A stretch of 64,000 nucleotides of DNA from Pseudomonadota bacterium (GTDB lineage: Bacteria > Pseudomonadota > Gammaproteobacteria > Steroidobacterales > JBCBZW01). The translations under genes and the position numbers were made by a program. Below are positions 52,325 to 60,879 of the stretch, in pieces; the stretch's first letter is position 1, and each line of letters starts with the position of its first letter. The DNA lies in assembly GCA_039193195.1 (NCBI GenBank), contig JBCCWS010000026.1, positions 1 to 64,000 of the forward strand, given 5' to 3'. The notes beneath the pieces were generated by a model. That model worked only from the letters and a program-made list of their open reading frames with translations. It made no database searches and was not told the origin of the DNA.

Positions 52325-55300
52325 ATGATCAAGTCGTTCCTCAGCCGTCCGGCGATGTGTGTCCAGGTGCTGGCACTCGCCGCGATCTCGCCCGCCTTCG
52401 CGGACGACGAACTCGCGGTGTACACCTTCAATAACCGCCAGCCGGGCGTCGGGCTGACCCTCGTCCTCGACGGTCAGGAGACCACCACCGTCGGCAAGGA
52501 TGGTGCGGCCTTCTTCGATCTTTCCGAGGGCGTGCACAGCCTGCAGGTACGCGACGGCGAACAGAGCCTCTACAGCTTCCGCTTCACCACCGCCCGAGGC
52601 CAGCAGGTGGACGCCCTGATCACTTTGGGCGACGACACGACTCACCGGGTAGAGACCTACTCCCCGTCCGAAAGTGCCGAAGACAAGCGTGACGCCCCGA
52701 CCGGTACCCTCAGCGGCACGGTCAGCGCCGCCGCCGGTGGCCTCGCCGGCGCCAGCATCGTGGTGGAAGACACGGGCGAGCTGCTGCTGGCGGACGCCGA
52801 CGGCCGCTTCAACGTGACCCTGCCCCGCGGCGAGTACCGCTTGACCGCCTACCACCCGACCGACGATCGCACCGCCTCGCGCACGGTTCGCGTGGTGTCG
52901 GGGGTGACGCGCGGCGTGGGCCTCACCATCCGCAACCAGTCGGCGCTGGATGTGCAGGCGCCCACCCTGAGCGGCATCGAGGAAGTGGTGGTCGTGGCCA
53001 CCTTCGACCCGAACGCCTTTGAAGCTTCAGAGCGCGACACGAACCAGATCATCGACACCCTCGACATTGAGACCCTCTCGCGCTTCGCGGACACCAACGT
53101 GGCCGCCTCTGTGGTGCGCGTGCCGTCCGTGACCGTGCAGGACAACCGCTTCGTATTTATTCGAGGCCTAGGCGATCGCTACATCAGCACCACCCTGAAC
53201 GGCGCCACCATGCCGAGTACGGATCCGGCCAAGCGCACCGTGCCGCTGGATCTGTTCCCGAGCAACTTCGTTAACCAGCTTGACATCCGCAAGACCTTCA
53301 TCCCGGGCATGCCCGGCGAGAGTACGGGCGGCAACCTGGTGATCAACACCCGCACCTTCCCCACGGAACGCTCGGGGCAGTTGCAGGTGCGCATGAGCGC
53401 CACGCCCGGCGTCACCGGCAACGATGTCTTCGCGGATCCCACGGACGGCGACTTCGACTACTTCGGCTGGGACGCGGGTGCCCGTGAGGCCCCGGTGGCT
53501 GTGGAAGCGATCACCCAAGCGCTCAACATCGGCACGGTGACGGACTCCAACACCGGCGGCGTCTTCCAGATCAACGACACGGTGGAGCGCGAGCTGCGTC
53601 GGGTCGGCGGCCTACTGATCAGCGACAACCTCGACCTCGAGCTCACCAACGCCGCGCCGGACACGCGCATCGGCGCCAACTACGGTGACGTCTTCGACAT
53701 CGGCCGTGTCGAGCTCGGCATCTTCGCCGCCGGCAACTTCTCCAACCAGTGGAGCCAGCGCAACGACGGCGTGAGCAACACCTTCACGCCCTCCGGCGAC
53801 GACCTGAACCGGTTCCGCTTCCAGGAATACACCAACAGCATCGACGCCAACGCTCTGCTTTCAGTGGGTCTGAACGTCGGCCAGCACACGATCGAACTCA
53901 ATAGCATCGCCTCGCGTGCAACGGAGAACCGCGTCGTGCGTACGGTCGGCCAGGAAGGTGACGAGTTCCAGGCTCGCTACCGCAACACCATCGATTGGGT
54001 GGAGCGCCAGTTCCTGTCCCAGCAGATCGCCGGTAACCACTCGCTGGTCGAGAGCGGCGCCGTCTACCTGGATTGGCAGTTCACCGCCAGCCAGGCGCGC
54101 CGCGACGCTCCTGATCGCCGCGAGATCACCTTCAGCGCGGATCAGTTCCAGACCGACCCGCAGTCGTTGCTCGATGGCTTCGATCTCGACCGCCTGAACG
54201 ACGATCAGGACGTGGAGCTGAATGGCTTCTTCCTCGAGTCGAACGCGCTGGTTCGCCGCTACGACGAACTGACTGATAACAACTTCGACTTCTCCACGTC
54301 CCTGGGCTGGGATCTGATCGACAACGGCAACAGCTTTGCCAGCCTGCAGATCGGCGGCCAGATCATCTACCGCGAGCGTGACTCCGACTCGGACACCTAC
54401 GGCTTCAACCTAAACCAGCAGAACGTCGAGAACCTGATCACCGAAGAGATCCTGGTCAGCGACATCATCACGGAAGAGACGATCACCGGTGACCCCGCGA
54501 CGGGCTTCACCTTCCTCGATCGCACCCTCGCCAGCGACAGCTACGAGGCGGAGCTCAACTACAACAGCATCTTCGCGACCTACGATCACACCTTTAACGA
54601 CCGCTTCCAGGTGGTGATCGGCGCGCGCTACGAAATGTACGACCAGACCACCGACACCTTCTCCCTGCAGGGCGCCGGCGAGGCCGTACAGTCGCGCATC
54701 GACGAGGGGTCGTTCCTGCCGAGCTTCAGCTTCAACTGGTTCGCCACCGAGGCCCACCAGTTCCGCTTCGCGATCTCGCAGACCGTCGCACGACCAGACT
54801 TCAAGGAATCGGCCAACGCCACCTTCTACGATACGGAGTTCGACTTCCGCGTGCGCGGCAATCCGAACCTCGAGATCTCGGACATCCTCAACGTCGACGC
54901 CCGCTGGGAGTGGTACCCGAACGATCGCGATAGCTTGTCCGTCGCGGCCTTCTACAAGGACTTCGACAACCCCATTGAGCGCGTCGTGCAGCAGGCCTCA
55001 GGCACCGCGGGCAACTCGCGCACCTTCTCAAACGCTGACTCCGCGTTCCTCTATGGCGCGGAGATCGAAGCGCGTAAGGAGTTCCTGATCAGCGACGACT
55101 ACGCGCGCTCCTTCTTCCTCGCGCTGAACGCCAGCTACATCGAATCGGAAGTTCAACTGCCGACGCGCACGCGCGCCCTGCAGGGTCAACCCCAGTACAC
55201 CAGCAACCTGGTGCTCGGCTTCGACCACGCGGGCTACGGCCAGCAGGTCACGATCCTCATCAACCAAAACGGCGAGGCGATCCGCGACGTCGGCATCCTC

Positions 55301-55498
55301 GGCAACCCCGACGTGATCGAAGAGCCGCGCCTTGACATCAACCTCGTGTACCGCTGGGACATCAGCGATAGCTTCACCTTCCGCGCCAAGGCGAGCAACT
55401 TGCTCGACGATGAGGTGGAGTTCACGCAGGGCGGCAGAACATTCTTCGCTTACAAGCGGGGAGTCGAATTCCAGCTCGGGGCAGACTGGAACTTCTAA
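52325..55498 (+). CDS. TonB-dependent outer membrane receptor
   Basis: A 1057-residue outer-membrane transporter energised by TonB. It starts with a signal peptide (VLALAAISPAFA), then two small beta domains: one near 30-105 and a carboxypeptidase-regulatory-like domain at about 127-200 (LSGTVSAAAGGLAGASIVVEDTGE). IEEVVVVATF near 220 serves as the TonB-box region, followed by the plug domain with VRVPSVTVQDNRFVFIRGLGDRYISTTLNGATMPSTDPAKR and STGGNLVINTRTFP. The barrel ends in Phe (LGADWNF), the BAM signal. The substrate is not known. The lipoprotein gene follows 65 bp later, and both probably share the 52152-52185 promoter. Confidence 0.92.
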   Translation: MIKSFLSRPAMCVQVLALAAISPAFADDELAVYTFNNRQPGVGLTLVLDGQETTTVGKDGAAFFDLSEGVHSLQVRDGEQSLYSFRFTTARGQQVDALITLGDDTTHRVETYSPSESAEDKRDAPTGTLSGTVSAAAGGLAGASIVVEDTGELLLADADGRFNVTLPRGEYRLTAYHPTDDRTASRTVRVVSGVTRGVGLTIRNQSALDVQAPTLSGIEEVVVVATFDPNAFEASERDTNQIIDTLDIETLSRFADTNVAASVVRVPSVTVQDNRFVFIRGLGDRYISTTLNGATMPSTDPAKRTVPLDLFPSNFVNQLDIRKTFIPGMPGESTGGNLVINTRTFPTERSGQLQVRMSATPGVTGNDVFADPTDGDFDYFGWDAGAREAPVAVEAITQALNIGTVTDSNTGGVFQINDTVERELRRVGGLLISDNLDLELTNAAPDTRIGANYGDVFDIGRVELGIFAAGNFSNQWSQRNDGVSNTFTPSGDDLNRFRFQEYTNSIDANALLSVGLNVGQHTIELNSIASRATENRVVRTVGQEGDEFQARYRNTIDWVERQFLSQQIAGNHSLVESGAVYLDWQFTASQARRDAPDRREITFSADQFQTDPQSLLDGFDLDRLNDDQDVELNGFFLESNALVRRYDELTDNNFDFSTSLGWDLIDNGNSFASLQIGGQIIYRERDSDSDTYGFNLNQQNVENLITEEILVSDIITEETITGDPATGFTFLDRTLASDSYEAELNYNSIFATYDHTFNDRFQVVIGARYEMYDQTTDTFSLQGAGEAVQSRIDEGSFLPSFSFNWFATEAHQFRFAISQTVARPDFKESANATFYDTEFDFRVRGNPNLEISDILNVDARWEWYPNDRDSLSVAAFYKDFDNPIERVVQQASGTAGNSRTFSNADSAFLYGAEIEARKEFLISDDYARSFFLALNASYIESEVQLPTRTRALQGQPQYTSNLVLGFDHAGYGQQVTILINQNGEAIRDVGILGNPDVIEEPRLDINLVYRWDISDSFTFRAKASNLLDDEVEFTQGGRTFFAYKRGVEFQLGADWNF

Positions 55499-55563
55499 TT
55501 ACCGAACGGCCCTATTGACCTTACGACTTCTCTTGCCACTACCACACTATTGGGAAAGGACTC

Positions 55564-57051
55564 ATGGCACGTAAACTAATGCTCATGGCGGCGCTGCTGC
55601 CTTCTCTTGCGGCTCTGTATGGCTGCGCCGAGGGCGACCTCGCCACTATCACCATTGACGCGCCCACTGAGAACGTCACCAACAACACCGACGGCGGTGG
55701 CGATTCGGGCGACGCGGGCGATACGGGCGGTCAGCCCGGCGACGTGTCCACCAACTGCCCGGCCTTCTCCGGCGCCAAGCCGATCAACGCTGACGGCAAC
55801 GACGTCTGCGCCCTGCCCGCGGTGATCTCCGAGAGCCAGACCCTCACGCCCGACGTGATCTGGCTGATGGAAGGCACGGTCACCGTCGGTAACGGCAACA
55901 ACGAGATCGACGAGAACGGTGAGCTCACCAACGGCAACCCGCTGCTGAACGTCGTGCTGACGATCGAACCTGGCACCCAAATTCAGGGCGCCACCGGCAC
56001 CTTCGCCAACATGATCATCACCCGCGGCAGCCGCATCGAAGCGGTCGGCACGGAAGCGGATCCGATCATCTTCAGCTCCGACGATGCCGGCCTCGACGGC
56101 TCCGGTGAGTGGGGCGGTCTGATCATGCACGGCTTCGGTGAGCACAACCAGTGCGACACCGTGCAGATGATCTGCAACATCGACTCCGAGGGTGAGTCCG
56201 GCTTTGCCGGCGGCTTCGTCGCCGACGACAACAGCGGCACCCTGTCCTACGTGATCGTGGCCGAGGGCGGCTTCGAGTTCTCCCCGGGTAACGAGATCAA
56301 CGGCATCTCCCTGGTCGGCGTCGGCTCCGGCACCACCATGGATCACATCCAGGTGCAGGGTAACTCGGACGATGGCATCGAGTTCTACGGGGGTGCCGTA
56401 AACCTCAAGTACGGCGTGTTCACCGACAACCTCGATGACTCAGTCGACTGGGACGAAGGCTTCGTCGGCAACCTGCAGTTCATCATCGTGCGTCAGTCCG
56501 AGAACAGCTTCGGTAACGCCTTCGAGATGGACACCCAGGGCAACCCGCTGCCCCTGTCCAAGCCGACCCTCGCCAACGTGACCGTGATCGGCCACGGCGT
56601 GGAAGGCGATGAGACCGAGATGCTCGTGTTCAAGGCCGGCTCTGGCGGCTTCTTCCACAACACCGTGCTGACCGTCGACGATGCCAACGGCACCATCGAC
56701 AACTGCCTGCTGATCGAGGGTGCAGACTCCGAAGCACTCATCAATACGGCGCTCGTGGTCAACAACTGGGTGGCAGACTGCCAGGGCGGCGCTGGTGTAG
56801 GCGTGATCGGCAACGACACGCTGGACGCCACCACCATCTCGGCGGTAGAAGCGCAGCTCGACATGAACCTGGCCTCGCAGGCACCGGAAGCGCTGCTCGC
56901 CGAGCCCCTCGACTGGGTGGCGATCAACGGCATCTTCTCCGAGAGCCTGGCCGACGTGGACTTCCTGGAAGCGACCGACTTCATCGGCGCGGTGAACCCG
57001 GACGGCAGCGACGTCTGGTGGGCCACCTGGACCCTCGACGGCACGCTCTAA
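55564..57051 (+). CDS. Surface lipoprotein, receptor partner
   Basis: A 495-residue predicted lipoprotein with the lipobox LYGC (Cys21) and a Gly/Asp-rich linker (about 40-60). The body looks like a right-handed parallel beta-helix: VVLTIEPGTQIQGATGTFANMIITRGSRIEAVGTEADPIIFSSD, GSGEWGGLIMHGFG, MDHIQVQGNSDDGIEFYGGAVNLKYGVFTDNLDDSVDWDEGF. It is very acidic, with many Asp-Asn and Asp-Gly pairs that could bind calcium. It follows the TonB receptor and ends at a strong terminator, so the pair is like a SusCD-type arrangement: a receptor with an outer lipoprotein that captures substrate (inference). Confidence 0.8.
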   Translation: MARKLMLMAALLPSLAALYGCAEGDLATITIDAPTENVTNNTDGGGDSGDAGDTGGQPGDVSTNCPAFSGAKPINADGNDVCALPAVISESQTLTPDVIWLMEGTVTVGNGNNEIDENGELTNGNPLLNVVLTIEPGTQIQGATGTFANMIITRGSRIEAVGTEADPIIFSSDDAGLDGSGEWGGLIMHGFGEHNQCDTVQMICNIDSEGESGFAGGFVADDNSGTLSYVIVAEGGFEFSPGNEINGISLVGVGSGTTMDHIQVQGNSDDGIEFYGGAVNLKYGVFTDNLDDSVDWDEGFVGNLQFIIVRQSENSFGNAFEMDTQGNPLPLSKPTLANVTVIGHGVEGDETEMLVFKAGSGGFFHNTVLTVDDANGTIDNCLLIEGADSEALINTALVVNNWVADCQGGAGVGVIGNDTLDATTISAVEAQLDMNLASQAPEALLAEPLDWVAINGIFSESLADVDFLEATDFIGAVNPDGSDVWWATWTLDGTL

Positions 57052-57084
57052 GCTGATCGGTCCTCGGACACAACCGACCTCGCA

Positions 57085-57109
57085 GGGCCGCCCACTCGGG
57101 CGGCCCTTT
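57085..57109 (+). terminator. Intrinsic terminator after the lipoprotein gene
   Basis: A perfect 9-bp stem GGGCCGCCC/GGGCGGCCC (57085-57093 and 57098-57106) with an ACTC loop, followed by TTTG. It is 33 bp after the lipoprotein stop and ends the receptor-lipoprotein transcript. Confidence 0.8.
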
Positions 57110-57194
57110 GCGTTGTGGGACTCAAATGACAGGTGCCCGCGCCCCCCGCCCGTCGAACCCGGACCTTTTGGTCGAGCTTGTGCCTGGCGTCTCG

Positions 57195-57223
57195 TTGTTT
57201 TAATGTATTAACACGTTAATACA
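57195..57223 (+). promoter_or_regulatory. Operator palindrome and promoter of the his operon regulator
   Basis: TGTATTAACACGTTAATACA (57204-57223) is a perfect inverted repeat with 9-bp arms and a 2-nt centre, in an otherwise GC-rich region. It covers the space between a -35-like TTGTTT (57195-57200) and overlaps a -10-like TAATAC (57217-57222, spacer 16). The size and spacing resemble the trp operator bound by TrpR. It ends 13 bp before the regulator ATG, so the leader would be only about 7-8 nt. This fits autorepression by the TrpR-like product and control of the downstream his genes (inference). Confidence 0.65.
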
Positions 57224-57236
57224 CGCGACCTCCCCT

Positions 57237-57551
57237 ATGAAAGCCAACCGACGCCTCAGCCCCACCCAGGAAGACGCCGAGGAACAGGCGCTCTACGCCG
57301 CCATCCTGACTTTGCGCAACGCGCAGGAATGCCAGCGCTTCTTCCGGGATCTGTGCACCCCAGCGGAGCTGCAGGCACTGAAAGACCGCTGGCACGTGGT
57401 GGGCCTGCTTGAAGACGGCCAGGCCTACCGCACCATCCAGGCGCAGACAGGTGTGAGCGTCACCACCATCGGCCGCATCCGCCGCTTCCTAGACGAGGGC
57501 TTCGGCGGCTACCGGATCGCGCGAGATCGCATGCAAGGAAATACCGAGTGA
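57237..57551 (+). CDS. TrpR-related (YerC/YecD family) regulator
   Basis: A 104-residue helix-turn-helix repressor of the TrpR clan. It is all-helical, with QALYAAILTLRNAQECQRFFRDLCTPAELQALKDRW, then the DNA-binding region VVGLLEDGQAYRTIQAQTGVSVTTIGRIRRFLDEG. Family members lie ahead of his operons in several gammaproteobacteria and are thought to sense histidine; that is recalled knowledge, not tested here. A perfect palindrome lies 13 bp upstream, and no ribosome-binding site precedes the ATG (GACCTCCCCTATG), so it may be translated from a nearly leaderless mRNA. It overlaps hisG by 4 bp. Confidence 0.9.
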   Translation: MKANRRLSPTQEDAEEQALYAAILTLRNAQECQRFFRDLCTPAELQALKDRWHVVGLLEDGQAYRTIQAQTGVSVTTIGRIRRFLDEGFGGYRIARDRMQGNTE

Positions 57552-58465
57552 GCACTACCCCTACGCCCCCGAGCAGCGAACGCCTGCGCATCGCGCTGCA
57601 GAAGTCGGGCCGACTGGCCGACAACTCGCGCGAGCTGTTAGTGCGCTGCGGTCTGCGGATCAGCGCGAACCGCGACGGCTTGGTCTGGACAGGCGAGAAC
57701 CTCCCCATCGACCTCATGTTGGTGCGGGACGATGACATCCCCACGCTGGTGGCCGACGGTCACTGCGACGTCGGCATCGTGGGGCAGAACATTGCCCGCG
57801 AGATCGCCTGCGAGCGTCAGCAAGAGGGCGAGGCCGGGGGCTACGAAGAGCTCCTGCCGCTGGACTTCGGCTATTGCCGCCTGAGCCTTGCCAAGCCGGT
57901 CGAAGCTCCCTTCAAAACGTTGAGTGACCTCGCCGGCAAGCGTATCGCCACCAGCTACCCCGCCTCCCTACAGGCCCACCTGAACGAGCACGGAGTGGAT
58001 GCGCAGGTCGTACTACTCTCAGGCTCCGTCGAGCTAGCGCCTCGCTTAGGTAAGGCAGATGTGATCTGCGACCTAGTCTCCACGGGGGCGACGCTCGCTG
58101 CCAACGACCTAGTGGAAATGAAAACTTTACTCGAGAGTAAGGCAACGCTGATTCGAGCGACACGCCCCTTGAGCGAAAGCTCGGAGACCCTCCTAGCGCG
58201 CTTACTCAAGCGCATGCAGGGTGTTCTGCGCGGCCGCGAGAGCCGCTACATCATGCTCCACGCACCGCGCGATCGCCTGGCCGAAGTGCACGAGCTTCTG
58301 CCGGGTGCCGAGGCCCCGACCGTGCTCACCCTGGATGGCCGACCGGACCGGGTCGCGGTCCATGCGGTGTGCAATGAACAGGTGTTCTGGGAGACCTTGG
58401 AAGCTCTCAAGGACGTTGGTGCCAGCGCCATTCTGGTGCTACCGGTGGAGAAGATGCTGGCGTGA
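57548..58465 (+). CDS. hisG: ATP phosphoribosyltransferase, long form
   Basis: First, feedback-inhibited enzyme of histidine synthesis, joining ATP and PRPP. The 305-residue product is the long form: catalytic region RLRIALQKSGRLADNSRELLVRCGL, DDIPTLVADGHCDVGIVGQNI, the PRPP loop DLVSTGATLAANDLVEM, and a C-terminal regulatory domain (about 230-305, VLTLDGRPDRVAVHAV...ILVLPVEKML) that binds histidine. GTG start overlapping the regulator gene. hisD follows after about 33 bp, the largest gap in this operon. Confidence 0.96.
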   Translation: MSTTPTPPSSERLRIALQKSGRLADNSRELLVRCGLRISANRDGLVWTGENLPIDLMLVRDDDIPTLVADGHCDVGIVGQNIAREIACERQQEGEAGGYEELLPLDFGYCRLSLAKPVEAPFKTLSDLAGKRIATSYPASLQAHLNEHGVDAQVVLLSGSVELAPRLGKADVICDLVSTGATLAANDLVEMKTLLESKATLIRATRPLSESSETLLARLLKRMQGVLRGRESRYIMLHAPRDRLAEVHELLPGAEAPTVLTLDGRPDRVAVHAVCNEQVFWETLEALKDVGASAILVLPVEKMLA

Positions 58466-58498
58466 GCCCGCGGGCTCCACCGCTTGGCGAGAATAGCT

Positions 58499-59809
58499 GT
58501 GAAGAAGATTGTTTGGTCGAAACTGTCGCCCGACGCACAGAAGGAGGCCCTGCGCCGCCCGGCGCAACGCCTCGGCGCCGCCTTCCAAGCGCAGGTCGAG
58601 AACATCGTCAATCGCGTGCGCGCGGATGGCGACTCTGCCCTACTCGCGCTGACCAAGGAACTCGACGACGTCAACCTCGAGAGCCTGCAGGTCAGTAGCG
58701 CAGAGCGCGAGGAAGCCGTAGCCGCTCTAAGTCCTGCCGAGCATGAGGCGCTGACCATCGCCCGCGCCAACCTGCAGCGCTTCCACCAAGCTCAGGTGCC
58801 GGGCGAGCCGCTGGCGATCGACACCCAACCCGGCGTGCGCTGTGAGCGTATTCGCCGGCCCATCGAGGCCGTCGGTCTTTACGTTCCTGCGGGCAGCGCG
58901 CCCTTGCCCTCTACGGTGTTGATGCTCGGTGTGCCCTCGGCGATCGCCGGCTGCCCCGTGCGGGTGCTCTGCGCACCGCCGCAAGCGGATGGACGTATGG
59001 CGCCGTCCATCATCGCGGCGGCAGCCCTGTGCGGCATCGATCTCCTGTTCAAGGTCGGCGGCGCGCAAGCTATCGCCGCGATGGCCTTCGGCACCGAGAC
59101 CATTCCTTCCACGGATAAGCTCTACGGCCCAGGAAACGCCTGGGTCACCGCCGCCAAGCGCATGGTGAGTACCGACGATGCCGGCGCCGCCATCGACATG
59201 CCCGCCGGCCCGTCGGAGGTGCTGGTCATCGCCGACGCGCAAGCCGATCCAGCCTTCGTGGCGTCGGATCTGCTGTCTCAGGCCGAACACGGCCCCGATT
59301 CCCAAGCCCTCTTGGTAACGCCAAGCACAACGCTCGCCGACGCCGTTGCCGACGCCGTTGGCCAGCAGCTGCAAGTGCTCACGCGGGCGGCGATCACCGG
59401 CCAGGCGATCGAGCACGCGCGCCTGATCGTGGTCGACGACCTGGCCGAGGCCGTGCAGGTCAGCAACCAGTACGCGCCCGAGCACCTGATCATCCAGACC
59501 GCTCAGCCACGAGCCCTCCTGCCGCAGATCACTGCCGCGGGCTCGGTATTCCTCGGCGCGTGGTCGCCGGAAGCGGTCGGGGACTACTGCAGCGGCACAA
59601 ACCACGTCTTGCCCACCTACGGCCACGCGCGCGCCTGGAGCGGCCTATCCGTCGACGCCTTCAGCAAGAGCGTCACCGTGCAGGAGCTCACGGCGCAGGG
59701 CCTGCGAGCGCTCGCTCCCACGGTCCTGACGATGACCAAGATGGAAGGTCTCGACGCCCATGGCTGGGCCGTACGCCATCGGCTAAACCGCCTAGGGCCT
59801 GCCCAATGA
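58499..59809 (+). CDS. hisD: Histidinol dehydrogenase
   Basis: Zinc-dependent NAD enzyme making histidine from histidinol in two oxidations. The product (436 residues from the GTG at 58499, 441 from the TTG at 58484) has VGLYVPAGSAPLPSTVLMLGVPS, the AGGAQAIAA-type GGAQAIAAMAFGTETIP, DMPAGPSEVLVIAD and SQAEHGPDSQALLV, with the catalytic Glu/His, and YCSGTNHVLPTYGHARAWSGLS near the end. Neither start has a strong ribosome-binding site; I prefer the GTG. The stop overlaps the hisC start (ATGA). Confidence 0.95.
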   Translation: MKKIVWSKLSPDAQKEALRRPAQRLGAAFQAQVENIVNRVRADGDSALLALTKELDDVNLESLQVSSAEREEAVAALSPAEHEALTIARANLQRFHQAQVPGEPLAIDTQPGVRCERIRRPIEAVGLYVPAGSAPLPSTVLMLGVPSAIAGCPVRVLCAPPQADGRMAPSIIAAAALCGIDLLFKVGGAQAIAAMAFGTETIPSTDKLYGPGNAWVTAAKRMVSTDDAGAAIDMPAGPSEVLVIADAQADPAFVASDLLSQAEHGPDSQALLVTPSTTLADAVADAVGQQLQVLTRAAITGQAIEHARLIVVDDLAEAVQVSNQYAPEHLIIQTAQPRALLPQITAAGSVFLGAWSPEAVGDYCSGTNHVLPTYGHARAWSGLSVDAFSKSVTVQELTAQGLRALAPTVLTMTKMEGLDAHGWAVRHRLNRLGPAQ

Positions 59810-60879
59810 GCAAGGCTGATGTGCTCGAACTCGTACGCGATGACCTAAGGCAGCTAAAGGGCTATCAAGCAGCTGCCCCGGACTTCGAACGCCTGCGCTT
59901 GCACGCCAACGAGAGCCCATGGGACGACACGCTCGAGGTCGATCAGCGCCAGATCAACCGCTACCCGCCAGTACGCGCTCTGGACCTAGAAGCGCGCCTG
60001 GCTGAGGTGTACGGTGTGAGCTCGGAGCAACTCCTCGTCACACGCGGCAGCGATGACGGTATCGACCTGCTGGTGCGCACCTTTTGCGCCGCGGGCCAGG
60101 ACGCGGTGCTCGTAACGCCCCCCACCTTCGGCATGTACGCCGTTGCCGCTCGCCTGCAAAACGCGCAGTGCGTGGAGGTCCCCCTTAGGGCAGACCAGGG
60201 GTGGCGCGTCGATGAATCGGCGATCTTGAACGCGGTGGACGCACACCCCGTGCGCCTGCTCTTCCTGTGTTCCCCGAACAACCCCACCGGCAGCACCCTG
60301 GAGCGAGATGCGGTGCTGCGCCTATGTCAGGCCCTGGGCCGCAAGGCGGCTGTCGTCGTCGACCAAGCGTACGGCGAGTTCACTGGTGAGGCTGGATTCG
60401 CAGCGGATCTCGATACGCAGCCCAACCTGATCGTCCTACGCACGCTCTCAAAGGCCCATGGGCTCGCCGGGGTCCGCTGTGGGGCCTTGCTGGCCGATCC
60501 CGCACTGATCTCCCTACTCGCCACCCTCGCGCCCCCTTACGCCACGCCCTCACCCGTGATCGGCGCCGTGCTCCAGCGCCTCAGCGATGAAGCACTCGCG
60601 CAGACGGACCGGCGACTGCAGGTGATCGCCGAGCAGCGCGCACGTCTGCGCAAGGTGCTGGACATGCTGCCCTACGTACACAAGGTCTGGCCTAGCGAGG
60701 CGAACTTCCTCCTCGCACAGGTCGACGACGCTGCGCGACTGGTAGCCGATTGCTACGAACAGGGCGTGCTCCTGCGCAGCTTTCGTGACAAGCCTGGTCT
60801 CGGCGAGGCCGTGCGGATAAGCGTAGGCACGCCGGCACAAACGGACCGACTCATCGCGATCCTGGAGAGCATCGCGTGA
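59806..60879 (+). CDS. hisC: Histidinol-phosphate aminotransferase
   Basis: PLP enzyme transferring an amino group from glutamate to imidazole acetol phosphate. The 357-residue protein has RLHANESPW, NRYPPVRALDLEARLAEVYG, LVTRGSDDGIDLLVRTFC, CSPNNPTGS and the PLP lysine in LRTLSKAHGLAGVRCG. The frame extends far upstream inside hisD, but the ATG at 59806 overlapping the hisD stop gives the family start. Overlaps hisB by 4 bp. Confidence 0.96.
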   Translation: MSKADVLELVRDDLRQLKGYQAAAPDFERLRLHANESPWDDTLEVDQRQINRYPPVRALDLEARLAEVYGVSSEQLLVTRGSDDGIDLLVRTFCAAGQDAVLVTPPTFGMYAVAARLQNAQCVEVPLRADQGWRVDESAILNAVDAHPVRLLFLCSPNNPTGSTLERDAVLRLCQALGRKAAVVVDQAYGEFTGEAGFAADLDTQPNLIVLRTLSKAHGLAGVRCGALLADPALISLLATLAPPYATPSPVIGAVLQRLSDEALAQTDRRLQVIAEQRARLRKVLDMLPYVHKVWPSEANFLLAQVDDAARLVADCYEQGVLLRSFRDKPGLGEAVRISVGTPAQTDRLIAILESIA

